Origin: Chitinophagales bacterium
GTDB taxonomy: Bacteria; Bacteroidota; Bacteroidia; Chitinophagales; CAIODY01
Direction: 5' to 3'
Length of the DNA stretch: 64,000 nucleotides
Assembly (NCBI GenBank): GCA_947452995.1
Contig: CANGEV010000003.1
Location: forward strand, 62,001-126,000
Under the pieces are notes generated by a model. That model was not told the DNA's origin and did no database searches. It worked only from the letters and a program-made list of their open reading frames with translations. Position numbers and translations under genes: made by a program. Positions 9,695 to 19,014 of the stretch are shown here, one piece after another; within the stretch, counting starts at the first letter, position 1, and the number at the start of each line of letters is the position of its first letter.

Positions 9695-10603
9695 ATGAAA
9701 CACCCATTATATCTGCTTTTACTTTTGTTGGTTCTACATTCCAATACGTTTGCAGGTGGAAATCACCGCAATCCCTACAAGACGAAAAACAAGTTTAGCA
9801 ATTCGCGAAAGATCAACAAAAGTAATTGGGAACTAGGATTGGCTAGCGGACTGACTCAATATGTCGGAGAATTAAGCACTACAATCCCGCATCCAAAAAC
9901 ATGGAAACCTTATTACGGTCCGAGTGTTCGATTTACCGTTAGCCCATATTGGTCTGCAAGATTTATTGGCACTTATGGTGCAATTGCAGGTGATGATGCC
10001 TTAGCAAAAGGCTATGCACATCAACAGAGAAATCTTAGCTTCAAATCAGACATTGCAGAGGCTTCTTTACAATTCGATTGGAACATATTAGGCTTTGAGC
10101 CAATCAACAAAAGAAAGCCTTTGACTCCTTTTATCTTTTCAGGAATTTCCTTTTATCACTATAATCCGAGAGCATTGTATAAAGGTCAATGGTACGATTT
10201 ACAGCCACTAGGGACAGAGGGACAGGGAATTCCGGGTTATGGGCCCAAGTACAAGCTCAATCAAATTTCTATTCCATTTGGAGGAGGCATTAAGTACGCC
10301 TTTCGCGCAAGCGATGGAAATTATATCAGCTTAACGGCTGAAATGAGCATGCATAAGACGTTTACCGATTTTTTAGATGATGTGAGTGGTACCTATCTCC
10401 CATTAGATTACCTGGCCAAAAACAATGGTGCGATGGCAGCAGAATTATCCATACGAGCTGATGAATATTATGGCTATCACGTAGATTATACCTTCGATAG
10501 TACACGCGGTAATCCTAAAACGAAAGACTGGTATGTCTATACCGGACTAACAATTGCCTATATTTTCTACAAAAAGGAGTATTTTTACGAATTCGCAAAT
10601 TAA
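9695..10603 (+). CDS. PorG-like outer-membrane beta-barrel protein (DUF6089), copy 1
   Basis: A 302-residue exported beta-barrel protein with a signal peptide (about 1-20, ending NTFAGG). It has the features of the DUF6089 family that includes PorG of the type IX secretion system: NWELGLASGLTQYVGELS at the start of the barrel, PLGTEGQGIPGYGPKY, and IPFGGGIKYAFR followed by KTFTDFLDDVSGTY. PorG is an outer-membrane part of the T9SS, so a role in secretion or outer-membrane architecture is likely, although this paralogue may have drifted. The next gene is a clear paralogue 6 bases downstream. Confidence 0.8.
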   Translation: MKHPLYLLLLLLVLHSNTFAGGNHRNPYKTKNKFSNSRKINKSNWELGLASGLTQYVGELSTTIPHPKTWKPYYGPSVRFTVSPYWSARFIGTYGAIAGDDALAKGYAHQQRNLSFKSDIAEASLQFDWNILGFEPINKRKPLTPFIFSGISFYHYNPRALYKGQWYDLQPLGTEGQGIPGYGPKYKLNQISIPFGGGIKYAFRASDGNYISLTAEMSMHKTFTDFLDDVSGTYLPLDYLAKNNGAMAAELSIRADEYYGYHVDYTFDSTRGNPKTKDWYVYTGLTIAYIFYKKEYFYEFAN

Positions 10604-10609
10604 ACGACC

Positions 10610-11485
10610 ATGTTAAAAAGAGTTTTATCTGTCTGCTTATTAAGTTTTTTACTTCTTTTTGGGATTAAAAATACTGTAAACGCTCAATTTGTTGAAGGTG
10701 GCGTTGGTGGTGGATTTAGCTTTTATCTTGGCGATATTGTTGCACCTTATGGAGAAATCACCCAATATCATCCTGCAGCAAACATGTTTGTTAGAGGAAC
10801 CATTCTAAAAGGTCTTGTTAGTGGACGTTTTGGTGTAAGTAAAGGCAGTGTATCTGCTGACGATAAATACTCAATTGACAAGTTTCATATCGTTCGAAAT
10901 TTGAACTTTACGAGTCCAATTACAGAAGCATACCTTGTTGGAGAATTGAATTTATTTGCATTTAATCCTTGTCGTAACAGAAAGTTTAGTCCATACTTTG
11001 TAGGAGGTATTGCGGCATTTCATTTTGATCCAATGACAAGCTATTATGGCGAATTTTACCACTTACAACCACTTGGAACGGAAGGTCAAGGACTTCCTGG
11101 TTACGCTTCAAAATATAGTTTAACGCAATTATCTATTCCGATGGGAGGAGGGATTAAATATGCTATCAATAAGCGATTAATTGTCTCTGGAGAATTTGTA
11201 ATGCGTAAGACATTTACCGACTATTTAGACGACGTCAGCACTGTATATCCTGATCGTGCGCAATTAGCCAGCGTAAACGGATCTGCAGCGGCCGATTTAA
11301 CCTATAGAGGCTTTAAACATTATGACGATAGTTCGTTAAAAGGTGTGCAACGCGGAGATAAAGGAGATAAAGATTGGTACAATTTTGTACAAATCAATTT
11401 CTCTTATGTATTTTTCTCGCGTTGTCAGGCTTCTGAATATCGCGGACGAATGTATATCGGCCGTATTGGTTGTTATAACTTCTAG
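10610..11485 (+). CDS. PorG-like outer-membrane beta-barrel protein (DUF6089), copy 2
   Basis: A 291-residue exported barrel with a signal peptide ending NTVNAQF. It is a tandem paralogue of the preceding protein: PLGTEGQGLPGYASKYSLTQ, LSIPMGGGIKYAIN and KTFTDYLDDVSTVYP align one to one with copy 1. It starts FVEGGVGGGFSFYLGDI, closer to the usual DUF6089 opening, and ends with an aromatic residue (GCYNF) as outer-membrane barrels do. The C-terminus is Cys- and Arg-rich (SRCQASEYRGRMYIGRIGCYNF), unlike copy 1. It is probably cotranscribed with copy 1. Either copy could be the T9SS PorG. Confidence 0.8.
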   Translation: MLKRVLSVCLLSFLLLFGIKNTVNAQFVEGGVGGGFSFYLGDIVAPYGEITQYHPAANMFVRGTILKGLVSGRFGVSKGSVSADDKYSIDKFHIVRNLNFTSPITEAYLVGELNLFAFNPCRNRKFSPYFVGGIAAFHFDPMTSYYGEFYHLQPLGTEGQGLPGYASKYSLTQLSIPMGGGIKYAINKRLIVSGEFVMRKTFTDYLDDVSTVYPDRAQLASVNGSAAADLTYRGFKHYDDSSLKGVQRGDKGDKDWYNFVQINFSYVFFSRCQASEYRGRMYIGRIGCYNF

Positions 11486-13177
11486 TTAATAACGAAGTAC
11501 TACCCCTACCACACCATTGATTCCATAAACAGGATATCCTAAGGTGTACGAATATTTTTGATTGGCAATATTATTCAATTGAATATACGCGCTCACGTTT
11601 GAGTTGTAATGGTAAGACGCATTCAAATTAACATCCGCGCTGCCACTCAACTTTTCTAATGAATTGCCGCGCATATATTGGCGATTACTCCATCCAAAGA
11701 CTTGCATTCCAAATTCCCAATTTTGCTCGTATTTATAATTAGCTTGCAAGCCTCCAACAAATGCAGGCGCGAAATTAGCGTAGAATTTATTCGGTAAATA
11801 ATAATTGGTATAATCAGCCCAAAGCCCTGCGCGAATTATTTCAGACTTATTATAATTAAGTTCGGCATGCACATTAAATTGCGAAGCTTTTGTATCAACA
11901 TAATGCATATGATAATTGCGAAGATTGTTAGAATCTGCCATTGTCAAGAAACCTTGATGTTTTGTTTGAACGTAAGCAAAGCGAGCATTATACGTAAACT
12001 CTTTATTGAAAGAGCCACGCAATCCTAAGAAGATGTCTTGACGAATTGTGTTCTTTATCAAGGTAGAATCAAGGACTGGAGAAAGCGCAAACATAGAACG
12101 GTAGGTGTTTTTCAATACATTACCTTTCATCCCTAAGTAAACTTGTAAATTTTGCGCAATTAAATCTTTTCCTAATTCCACATCTGGATTAATATAGGAA
12201 GCTCCTTGGCTCAATTGAACATTAGCTCCAAGGCGTGCGAACCATTCTTTCTGTTCAATATTATAAAAAGGTGATGCACTCAACAATGAATTCTTATAAC
12301 TAGTTAAACTCGGATCCCATGTTGCATGGGCACTACTAAAGCTATTAAAATCTTCGCTGATTCTAATCCCTGCGATGGCTCCGTTTTCAAGAGGCTTTTG
12401 GACTTTAGCTTCGGCCCAAACACCATTCTCCGAAATAGAATGTGTGGTAGAGTCTAATCGAGAGAGTAAATAAGGCTTCACAGTAAGTTTATAATCAAGT
12501 TCCTTATTCTCATCTGCATTCAACTTACGAAAGATGATTGTTGGGGCTACAATATGTGTCATAAACTTATCATTCATCGACACTTTATAACTCTCACTAT
12601 TTAAGGCATACGGACGAAACACATCATTTGTATAGGTAATATCCCCTTCTAATACGTTAGCAGGCATCAAATATTGATATTGCAATTGTGCCTTACTTTG
12701 CGCAAATCGTTGCACAGGATTTGGAGCGCTATTCGATGAATGATGAAATAAGTTTACGCCGTAACGAAAGCTAGCATTATTGACATTATTATAACGTAAG
12801 TCGACATATGGCGTTGTATAATTACCAAATCCTAACTTGGCATAAAGTGTTGGCAATACCAGCTGCTGTTTATCTTTAGGAAGCATCACTGCTTTTAATT
12901 CTGGCGACTGCGGTAACACGGTCAATAAACGTGTTGGAACGGAATATGTCAATTTAGGCACTTCAATTTTTACCTTTGGCATTTCCGGAGAGAAATTAAT
13001 TTTAACTGCATCGGCCAAAATTGGCTGATACGGCTTAATAATATCAATCTGTTCCGTCTCCATAGTGGTATCAACCTTTGGTGTAAGCGCTGCAATAGGC
13101 GTTTGGGCTGAAGCGGTATATTCAAAAAGAGTACAGCTAATCAGTAGCGTTGCGATATATTTAAACGATTGTTTCAT
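11486..13177 (-). CDS. Outer-membrane beta-barrel protein paired with the TPR protein
   Basis: A 563-residue exported protein with a signal peptide ending TASAQ. A proline-rich periplasmic stretch (about 30-105, rich in PKVKIEVPKLTYSVP-type sequence) precedes a long barrel-like region of alternating aromatic and polar strands, ending VVGVVLRY. The barrel resembles the C-terminal part of TonB-dependent receptors, but no N-terminal plug domain or TonB box was seen, so energised uptake is doubtful. It begins 4 bases after the stop of the 1027-residue TPR gene, so the two are almost certainly cotranscribed and may form one envelope complex. Specific function not recognised. Confidence 0.7.
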   Translation of the reverse strand: MKQSFKYIATLLISCTLFEYTASAQTPIAALTPKVDTTMETEQIDIIKPYQPILADAVKINFSPEMPKVKIEVPKLTYSVPTRLLTVLPQSPELKAVMLPKDKQQLVLPTLYAKLGFGNYTTPYVDLRYNNVNNASFRYGVNLFHHSSNSAPNPVQRFAQSKAQLQYQYLMPANVLEGDITYTNDVFRPYALNSESYKVSMNDKFMTHIVAPTIIFRKLNADENKELDYKLTVKPYLLSRLDSTTHSISENGVWAEAKVQKPLENGAIAGIRISEDFNSFSSAHATWDPSLTSYKNSLLSASPFYNIEQKEWFARLGANVQLSQGASYINPDVELGKDLIAQNLQVYLGMKGNVLKNTYRSMFALSPVLDSTLIKNTIRQDIFLGLRGSFNKEFTYNARFAYVQTKHQGFLTMADSNNLRNYHMHYVDTKASQFNVHAELNYNKSEIIRAGLWADYTNYYLPNKFYANFAPAFVGGLQANYKYEQNWEFGMQVFGWSNRQYMRGNSLEKLSGSADVNLNASYHYNSNVSAYIQLNNIANQKYSYTLGYPVYGINGVVGVVLRY

Positions 13178-13181
13178 CTTA

Positions 13182-16100
13182 TTATTTGCTTGGAGTTTCG
13201 TTTAATAATTTAGAGTCGTTAGATTCCTTAGACTGAATTTGAATCATTTTTTCATCTGCACGTTGTTGCAATGCGGTGTCTTTTACATTTTCAAACAGCG
13301 TCTCTAAGGTTGATTTAGCCTGAATATATTCCTTTTCGGCGGTATAGACATCGGCAAGCAGTAAGAGCGTCTCTCCGATCCAACGCTCATACGTTGGGAA
13401 TTCATTGATAATATCATAACAAGCATCTTCGGCACGTTGGTAGTTCCCTTTCATGTATTTTATCTTCGCGAGGCAGAACCGAGCTTCGGCAGCTTGTTCT
13501 CCTTTATTATTTTTCAAACAAGCGGAGAATTCTTTTTCTGCTGTCAAGGTATCATTCACATTGAAAGCCATTTTACCTAAGTAAAAATGTGCTTCATTTT
13601 GATCAACGGTCGAATACGCTTCGTCCGTACTTACGGTTTGAGCGTATTTTGCACAAACATCATTTTTATCGAGCTTATAAGCAGAACGCATTGCACCAAG
13701 AATCCCTTCCGCCTTATTTTTCTTATACGCACTTCGCTCAGCCATCAATTGATAATAATTCAATGCCTGCGGATAATCTTTCAAATGAACGTAGGCAATA
13801 AACGCAGCCTTTTGCACCGCGCGCTCTGTATAGTCGTTCGGACTCATATTAGCAATGGCTGAGAAATCTGTAAAGGCTTTCCCCCACTCGCTTTGTTTTG
13901 CATACGACTCGGCACGCACAAACAATGCATTAGGTATAAAATAACCTTTAGGGTACTTATCGACATAAGAACTTACTCCTTCAATTGCAGCGTTATATTT
14001 CTGTGTATTGAAATTATTTTCGGCAGCTTCATAAAGTAGGCTATCTTCATTTGATGCGCTCAAAGACAAGCCCGGTTGTGTTTTTAAATAACCTAGGAAC
14101 CCATTTGCATCGCCTTTATCGATATACAAATTACGGATACCTAAAAGGGCTTCTGTCGCTTCAGGTGTATTTGGAAAATCTTTTACCAATTCTTTATACG
14201 CCTCTAGCGCCTTTTCATCTTGGTCAGTGTTCACATACACCAAAGCCATTTGCACACGTGCTTTTTTATAAAAAGGACTTTTTGGATAATTAGCAATCAC
14301 ATCAGCATAGGCACCTTCAGCTTCTTTATACTTTTCATCATTAAAGTACGTGTTTGCAATTTCGATTTTAGAATCATCGACATAAACTGACTTGGCATTT
14401 GCTTGTGCCACTTGCGAAAGCACCTCAATTTTACCTGCATTGTCGTTTGTTAATCCTAGAATAATTCCTTTCTGATATAATGCATAATCATTACCTGCAG
14501 CTTTAGCGTTGATTACACTATTGTAATAGGTTGTTGCCTTGTCATAAATCTTTTGAATGAAATAGCAGTCGGCTATACGGAGATTAACGTCAGTCCATAA
14601 TTTCGACTTTTCCTTTGCTAACTCCAAACAGGAATTGAGGTACTGCAATGCCTGATCATGTTTTTGCATTTTTAGGTAACAATACGCTAAATCATAATAA
14701 ACGTTAGCCAGATTTGCATTGGACACCTTTGCGCCAGCCATTTCAGAGAGACTGAGGTATTTATTAAATTCGAGAATAGCATCTTGATAACTACCGTCAT
14801 AGTAAGCGATTTCACCTTTCCAAAAAGCAGCGTCGGCCACCATTTGATTATTCACGGGATAGCGTAAAGAACGTTCAAAGAAATTACGCGCACCATGAAA
14901 ATCACGGTTGTGATATTTCTGAACACCTGAACAGAACGCAGCTTTTTGATAAGCAGCTTTTAAACGAGGTGATTTATTAGAGATAGACTCCAGCAATTCT
15001 AATGCTGCCGCATAATTATTAGAACGAACGTAAATATCAGTCAGCATTTCCTTTGCTTCCCCTAGCATTTTAGAATCCGGGTATTCTTTAACAAAGGATT
15101 GTAAGGTGGTTAGAGAAACCTCGTCAAGCCCTTCATCAAAAGCTAATTTAGCAGCTAGAAATTCTGACTGCTCAGAGATTTCTTTATCGAAGTTTAGTTT
15201 AGCAGCCTGACTGAAAGCAGTGCGGGCACTCGTTTTGTTATTCGTTTGCAAGTAACAATCTCCAAGAATATAAAGAGAAAACTGACCTAAAGTATCTTTC
15301 AATACGTTCAAGTCCTTAAGATGTTCAATTGCGTTTTTAAAATCACCCGTTTTATATTGTGCGAAGGCGATTTGATATAAATCGTCCTTACGCATTTTTT
15401 TATTTTGAGCTGCAAAAGCAGTGAGGTAGGTTAAAGCGTTCGCATATTCTTTCTTTTGAAAATAGGTTTGACCAATCAAATATTGAATATCACTCTTGTT
15501 TTGAACATTCTCCTTTTTCAAAACATCTTCTGCATAGCTCAAAAGCTGTTCATATTTTTTCTGAGAAAAATAAATACGGCATAAATAATATGGAACGATT
15601 AGTTCGTAGTCGGGATACAGTTTCACTTTTTCAAAATAAGTAGCTGCGTCATCAATATTTTTGAGGTTATAGCTAATAAATCCAGCGTAGTAGGTTGATT
15701 TGGCCGCATACTTCGAACGCCCATTAGCTAGGCTTTTGAAGATTGGCAATGCCTTTTCATTTTTCTTCGCAACAAAATAACTATAGGCCAAACAAAAATT
15801 GGCTTCTTGATTCTCTGCATAGCTTAAACCAGAAAGATCTACCTTTTCCAAAAACTGAATTGCTTCTTTGAATTGATTTTTTCTAAAGTTGTAAACGCCA
15901 AGATAGAAACGTGTATTATTAGCACGAGTGGTATTCGAAAAATCCTTCAAATACTTTTTCAAAAGATATTCTGCATCGGGCTGATTTAATTGCATGGCGC
16001 AAACAGCATTATAATAATTGGCATCAGCCTGCCACAAACGCCATTTATTCTGATCGGCCGAACCTTTTGGACTAGCCAAAAACTCATTGAATAGCTGTTG

Positions 16101-16265
16101 GGCTTGCCAATATTGCTCCACTTCGAACATAGAGACAGCATCTCTAAAAACGGTTTCCGGAGAGGTATAATGAGCAGTTTGCTGCGCTTGTAAGCTCTTA
16201 GGGAAAGCAGTTACAAGTAAAATAGCCAAAATAAAATAGCGGCGGATGATAAACTTCTGAAGCAT
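13182..16265 (-). CDS. Large exported tetratricopeptide-repeat protein
   Basis: A 1027-residue protein made almost wholly of TPR helix pairs after a signal peptide (about 1-27, ending SLQAQ). Many repeat units are readable, for example YYNAVCAMQLNQPDAEYLLKKY, ANAGRSKYAA-type second helices, and the later AEGAYADVIANYPKSPFYKKA and ALEAYKELVKDFPNTPEA, which resemble the YbgF/BamD (outer-membrane lipoprotein) class of TPR. The protein is probably periplasmic and a scaffold. Its partner is likely the beta-barrel encoded 4 bases downstream. No catalytic domain was seen. The arrangement suits an outer-membrane assembly or transport complex, but the function is unknown. Confidence 0.78.
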   Translation of the reverse strand: MLQKFIIRRYFILAILLVTAFPKSLQAQQTAHYTSPETVFRDAVSMFEVEQYWQAQQLFNEFLASPKGSADQNKWRLWQADANYYNAVCAMQLNQPDAEYLLKKYLKDFSNTTRANNTRFYLGVYNFRKNQFKEAIQFLEKVDLSGLSYAENQEANFCLAYSYFVAKKNEKALPIFKSLANGRSKYAAKSTYYAGFISYNLKNIDDAATYFEKVKLYPDYELIVPYYLCRIYFSQKKYEQLLSYAEDVLKKENVQNKSDIQYLIGQTYFQKKEYANALTYLTAFAAQNKKMRKDDLYQIAFAQYKTGDFKNAIEHLKDLNVLKDTLGQFSLYILGDCYLQTNNKTSARTAFSQAAKLNFDKEISEQSEFLAAKLAFDEGLDEVSLTTLQSFVKEYPDSKMLGEAKEMLTDIYVRSNNYAAALELLESISNKSPRLKAAYQKAAFCSGVQKYHNRDFHGARNFFERSLRYPVNNQMVADAAFWKGEIAYYDGSYQDAILEFNKYLSLSEMAGAKVSNANLANVYYDLAYCYLKMQKHDQALQYLNSCLELAKEKSKLWTDVNLRIADCYFIQKIYDKATTYYNSVINAKAAGNDYALYQKGIILGLTNDNAGKIEVLSQVAQANAKSVYVDDSKIEIANTYFNDEKYKEAEGAYADVIANYPKSPFYKKARVQMALVYVNTDQDEKALEAYKELVKDFPNTPEATEALLGIRNLYIDKGDANGFLGYLKTQPGLSLSASNEDSLLYEAAENNFNTQKYNAAIEGVSSYVDKYPKGYFIPNALFVRAESYAKQSEWGKAFTDFSAIANMSPNDYTERAVQKAAFIAYVHLKDYPQALNYYQLMAERSAYKKNKAEGILGAMRSAYKLDKNDVCAKYAQTVSTDEAYSTVDQNEAHFYLGKMAFNVNDTLTAEKEFSACLKNNKGEQAAEARFCLAKIKYMKGNYQRAEDACYDIINEFPTYERWIGETLLLLADVYTAEKEYIQAKSTLETLFENVKDTALQQRADEKMIQIQSKESNDSKLLNETPSK

Positions 16266-16392
16266 ACGAAAACATTAGAACTCTTTTGTACGGAATTCTT
16301 CAGCTTAAAGTTATACTAAGCCATATTGAGATTGGAATTGCAAGCTTTCTAATTGTTCACAAAGCAAGCTTCAATTGTACACCTTTATGGAT

Positions 16393-17526
16393 TTATTCGA
16401 AGTGCGAAAAATCAGTTGGGATATTATCGCCCATCCACATCTGATCAACCTTTCCATTATGCACCTTAATGACCGTTGGATTTTTCGGCGAAAGTTGACG
16501 CAAGAATTCAGGATCTGAGCACTGGAAAAAGGGCAAAGTCCAGTTCATATCATGTCTAAGTTTATCGGACGCACTTGCATTTAATCCAGAGACTCCGATT
16601 ACAGCGACTTTGTTTTCATCTGCACTTTTTAGCAATAGATTTAATTTACGTTGAACAAGCTCACTCAAATGATTCGTTTCACGAAAAACAATCCAAAGGC
16701 TTATTCCATTATCATTAAGAATTGAATCTTGAACAGGTCTGTTAAAGGCATCTAGGAGTTTAAAGCCAACTTCGTTAGGTAAAGCGCCTTTGCGTACTAA
16801 TACCGTGGCACTTTTCTCAAAAAGATATTTCTTTTTATTAGCAAGTTCTTTCAAATGCTCACCGATTTTATCTGCGCCAAAGGAATCAAGTTGTTGCTTT
16901 TTTAAATTATAGTAATAGAAGAAGGTGGCGAAACTATCTTTCGGAGCGCTAGGTGATAAGGCCCATTTATTACGCATGTCTAACCCCTTTTTAAGGGCAA
17001 GTTTACTATATAAAGCTCCATGAGTGAAGGTATAATACGGTAATGCGATTACGAAAATAGTGGCTAATACAAAGAAAAAAACGTTCCATTTAAACCCGCC
17101 AATTGCTTCTATATGACTTTTACCCAGCAATAAGAATGCACTCAATACAAGAATAAAAATATCGCGATAAAAGGCTACGAGGGGCGACCAATGCAAGAGC
17201 TCCCCGAAGGATGGCATTTCTACAAAAGATCGATTAATACTGATGAATGCAGTAAGACAAGTACCTATCAACGCATAAGCAGCCACCAACCACGCAAAAA
17301 CATTAATAAAAGCCCCTAGTAACAGGGCAATCCCTAGCAACATTGTCGCCGCGCCCACCATCATTCCCCAATAGATAGCGAATGGAGTTAGCACATTTAG
17401 GTGCATTACTCCAAAATAGACTTCAATTTTGTTCGCAAATGCAATTGGATCATTTAGCATTAAGACACCACTCAAAAGCAACCAAATGCCGATAAGATAA
17501 CGACTAAGCTGAACGAAAAAACGCAT
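16393..17526 (-). CDS. DoxX-type membrane protein with thioredoxin-like C-terminus (BT_3928-like)
   Basis: A 377-residue inner-membrane protein. The N-terminal half has about four or five helices of the DoxX type (LSRYLIGIWLLLSGVLMLNDPIAFANKIEVYF; MVGAATMLLGIALLLGAF). The C-terminal half (about 185-377) looks like a thioredoxin-like fold (SLWIVFRETNHLSELVQRKLNLLL...VAVIGVSGLNAS...PTVIKVHNGKVDQMWMG) but has no CxxC pair, so disulfide exchange is unlikely. Proteins of this layout are widespread in Bacteroidota next to DUF1599 and folP, as here, and are often named after BT_3928. Role unknown; a redox or metabolite-sensing membrane function is only a guess. Confidence 0.75.
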   Translation of the reverse strand: MRFFVQLSRYLIGIWLLLSGVLMLNDPIAFANKIEVYFGVMHLNVLTPFAIYWGMMVGAATMLLGIALLLGAFINVFAWLVAAYALIGTCLTAFISINRSFVEMPSFGELLHWSPLVAFYRDIFILVLSAFLLLGKSHIEAIGGFKWNVFFFVLATIFVIALPYYTFTHGALYSKLALKKGLDMRNKWALSPSAPKDSFATFFYYYNLKKQQLDSFGADKIGEHLKELANKKKYLFEKSATVLVRKGALPNEVGFKLLDAFNRPVQDSILNDNGISLWIVFRETNHLSELVQRKLNLLLKSADENKVAVIGVSGLNASASDKLRHDMNWTLPFFQCSDPEFLRQLSPKNPTVIKVHNGKVDQMWMGDNIPTDFSHFE

Positions 17527-17538
17527 ATCAAACTAATT

Positions 17539-18117
17539 TTAAGCGTTGGCAGAAGTATTCAAATGCCACTGGCCCAATTCTTTTAAACGAATCATGGCGA
17601 AAATAGCATAATTGATCATATCAAAATAAGAAGCTGAAATCCCTTCACTAATCAATGTTTTACCTTGATTATCCTCAATCTGGCGAATGCGATACAGCTT
17701 CATCAAAATCAAGTCTGTGATGCTGCTTACGCGCATTTCACGCCAAGCTTCTCCATAATCATGATTTTTATTACGCATGAGCTGTCGAGCCTCTTCTACT
17801 TTTTTATTGAACAAAAATTCTGTCTCTTCCAAACTAAGTTCAAGCTTCTCATCATTAGGCAAATCCATTTGCATCAAGGCTATAACACAGTAGTTTACAA
17901 TACCAATAAATTCAGCTTCGACGCCTTCATTGACTTTCATTTCACCTTTTTCTTGAATCGTACGAATCCGATTTGCTTTGATAAAAATCTGGTCGGTAAT
18001 ACTACTCAGACGTAGGATACGCCAAGCAGTTCCATAATCCTTTGTTTTAAGAAAGAAGATAGAAGAGCAGATATTAACTGCTTCGTTATACTGAGTTATC
18101 GTTTTTTCGAGTGACAT
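17539..18117 (-). CDS. DUF1599 protein with two internal repeats
   Basis: A 192-residue cytosolic protein of the DUF1599 family, described in Pfam as a nucleotide-modification-associated domain. Two copies of the domain are directly visible: KDYGTAWRILRLSSITDQI in the first half and HDYGEAWREMRVSSITDLI in the second, each followed by a KxxRIRxI segment and an EGxxAxxxxxxNYxxxAxxxL segment. The fold is probably all-alpha, MazG-like. The gene sits between folP (divergent, 51 bases) and the DoxX-type gene (12 bases downstream), a conserved Bacteroidota arrangement that hints at a link to folate or nucleotide metabolism. Biochemical activity unproven. Confidence 0.82.
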   Translation of the reverse strand: MSLEKTITQYNEAVNICSSIFFLKTKDYGTAWRILRLSSITDQIFIKANRIRTIQEKGEMKVNEGVEAEFIGIVNYCVIALMQMDLPNDEKLELSLEETEFLFNKKVEEARQLMRNKNHDYGEAWREMRVSSITDLILMKLYRIRQIEDNQGKTLISEGISASYFDMINYAIFAMIRLKELGQWHLNTSANA

Positions 18118-18168
18118 AGTGAATGCTTAAAGATACAATTTTTAAAGAAAATAAATGACCTTTGCAGT

Positions 18169-19014
18169 ATGAAAACAGGTAATTGTCAGAGCATCAAATT
18201 AATGCGAGGTATACTCAGCTTAGATGAGGCTCAAATAATGGGTATTATTAATTGTACGCCTGACTCTTTTCATGAGGCAAGTAGGCAGATGACGATGGAT
18301 AGTTTGTCAAAGACGATAGAAAAGATGTTTAAAGACGGCGCGCGGATAATCGATTTTGGCGGTCAATCTACTCGACCAGGAGCCGAACAAGTAGGCATTC
18401 AGGAGGAAATGGATAGAGTTTTACCTGCCATTGAACTTACGAGAGCTACGTTTCCCGAATTAATTTGCTCCATAGATACTTTTTACGGAGCGGTTGCAGA
18501 AGCTGCTATCGAAGCGGGAGCTGAGATCATAAACGACATCTCTGCCGGCAGTATGGATGAAAGCATATGGTCTGTTGCGGCCCGCACACAAGTGCCTTAT
18601 GTTTTAATGCATATGCAAGGTACGCCAATGGATATGCAGCTTGCGCCAAGCTATACTAATGTGAGCCAGGAAGTATTTGTTTTTTTACAGGAGAAATTGG
18701 CTCAACTTGCGGCTATCGGTATTGAAGAAGTGATTATCGACCTAGGCTTCGGCTTCGGAAAAAACACAGCGCACAATTACGAACTTTTGCGTAATCTCGA
18801 ATTATTCCACACCTTACAAAAGCCAATTTTAACCGGCATTTCTCGAAAGTCTATGATTTACAAAACCCTTGGAATAGATGCGAGCGAAGCCTTAAATGGC
18901 ACAAGTATCTTGCATGCATGGGCCCTAGAACGAGGATCGCAAATTTTACGCGTACATGATGTAAAAGAAGCAAAAGAGGCCATCCAATTATGGAGCGCTT
19001 TCAGCAGCTATTAA
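18169..19014 (+). CDS. folP: Dihydropteroate synthase
   Basis: A 281-residue cytosolic enzyme joining p-aminobenzoate to dihydropterin pyrophosphate in folate synthesis, the target of sulfonamides. Family motifs in order: IMGIINCTPDSF, GGQSTRPGAEQV, CSIDTFYG, NDISAGSMD, MHMQGTPMDMQ, IIDLGFGFGK and TGISRKSMIYK. All conserved loops are present, with no sign of the insertions typical of sulfonamide-resistant Sul enzymes. The ATG at 18169 lies 4 bases after a GACCTTTG element, suggesting a very short or absent leader. The last four bases overlap the convergent rfbB gene. Confidence 0.97.
   Translation: MKTGNCQSIKLMRGILSLDEAQIMGIINCTPDSFHEASRQMTMDSLSKTIEKMFKDGARIIDFGGQSTRPGAEQVGIQEEMDRVLPAIELTRATFPELICSIDTFYGAVAEAAIEAGAEIINDISAGSMDESIWSVAARTQVPYVLMHMQGTPMDMQLAPSYTNVSQEVFVFLQEKLAQLAAIGIEEVIIDLGFGFGKNTAHNYELLRNLELFHTLQKPILTGISRKSMIYKTLGIDASEALNGTSILHAWALERGSQILRVHDVKEAKEAIQLWSAFSSY

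Noticed and set aside
16266-16392. Gap between the TPR gene and the DoxX-type gene
   Set aside because: A GCAAGCTTT...AAAGCAAGCTT repeat pair is visible but forms no convincing terminator or RNA; no gene fits.
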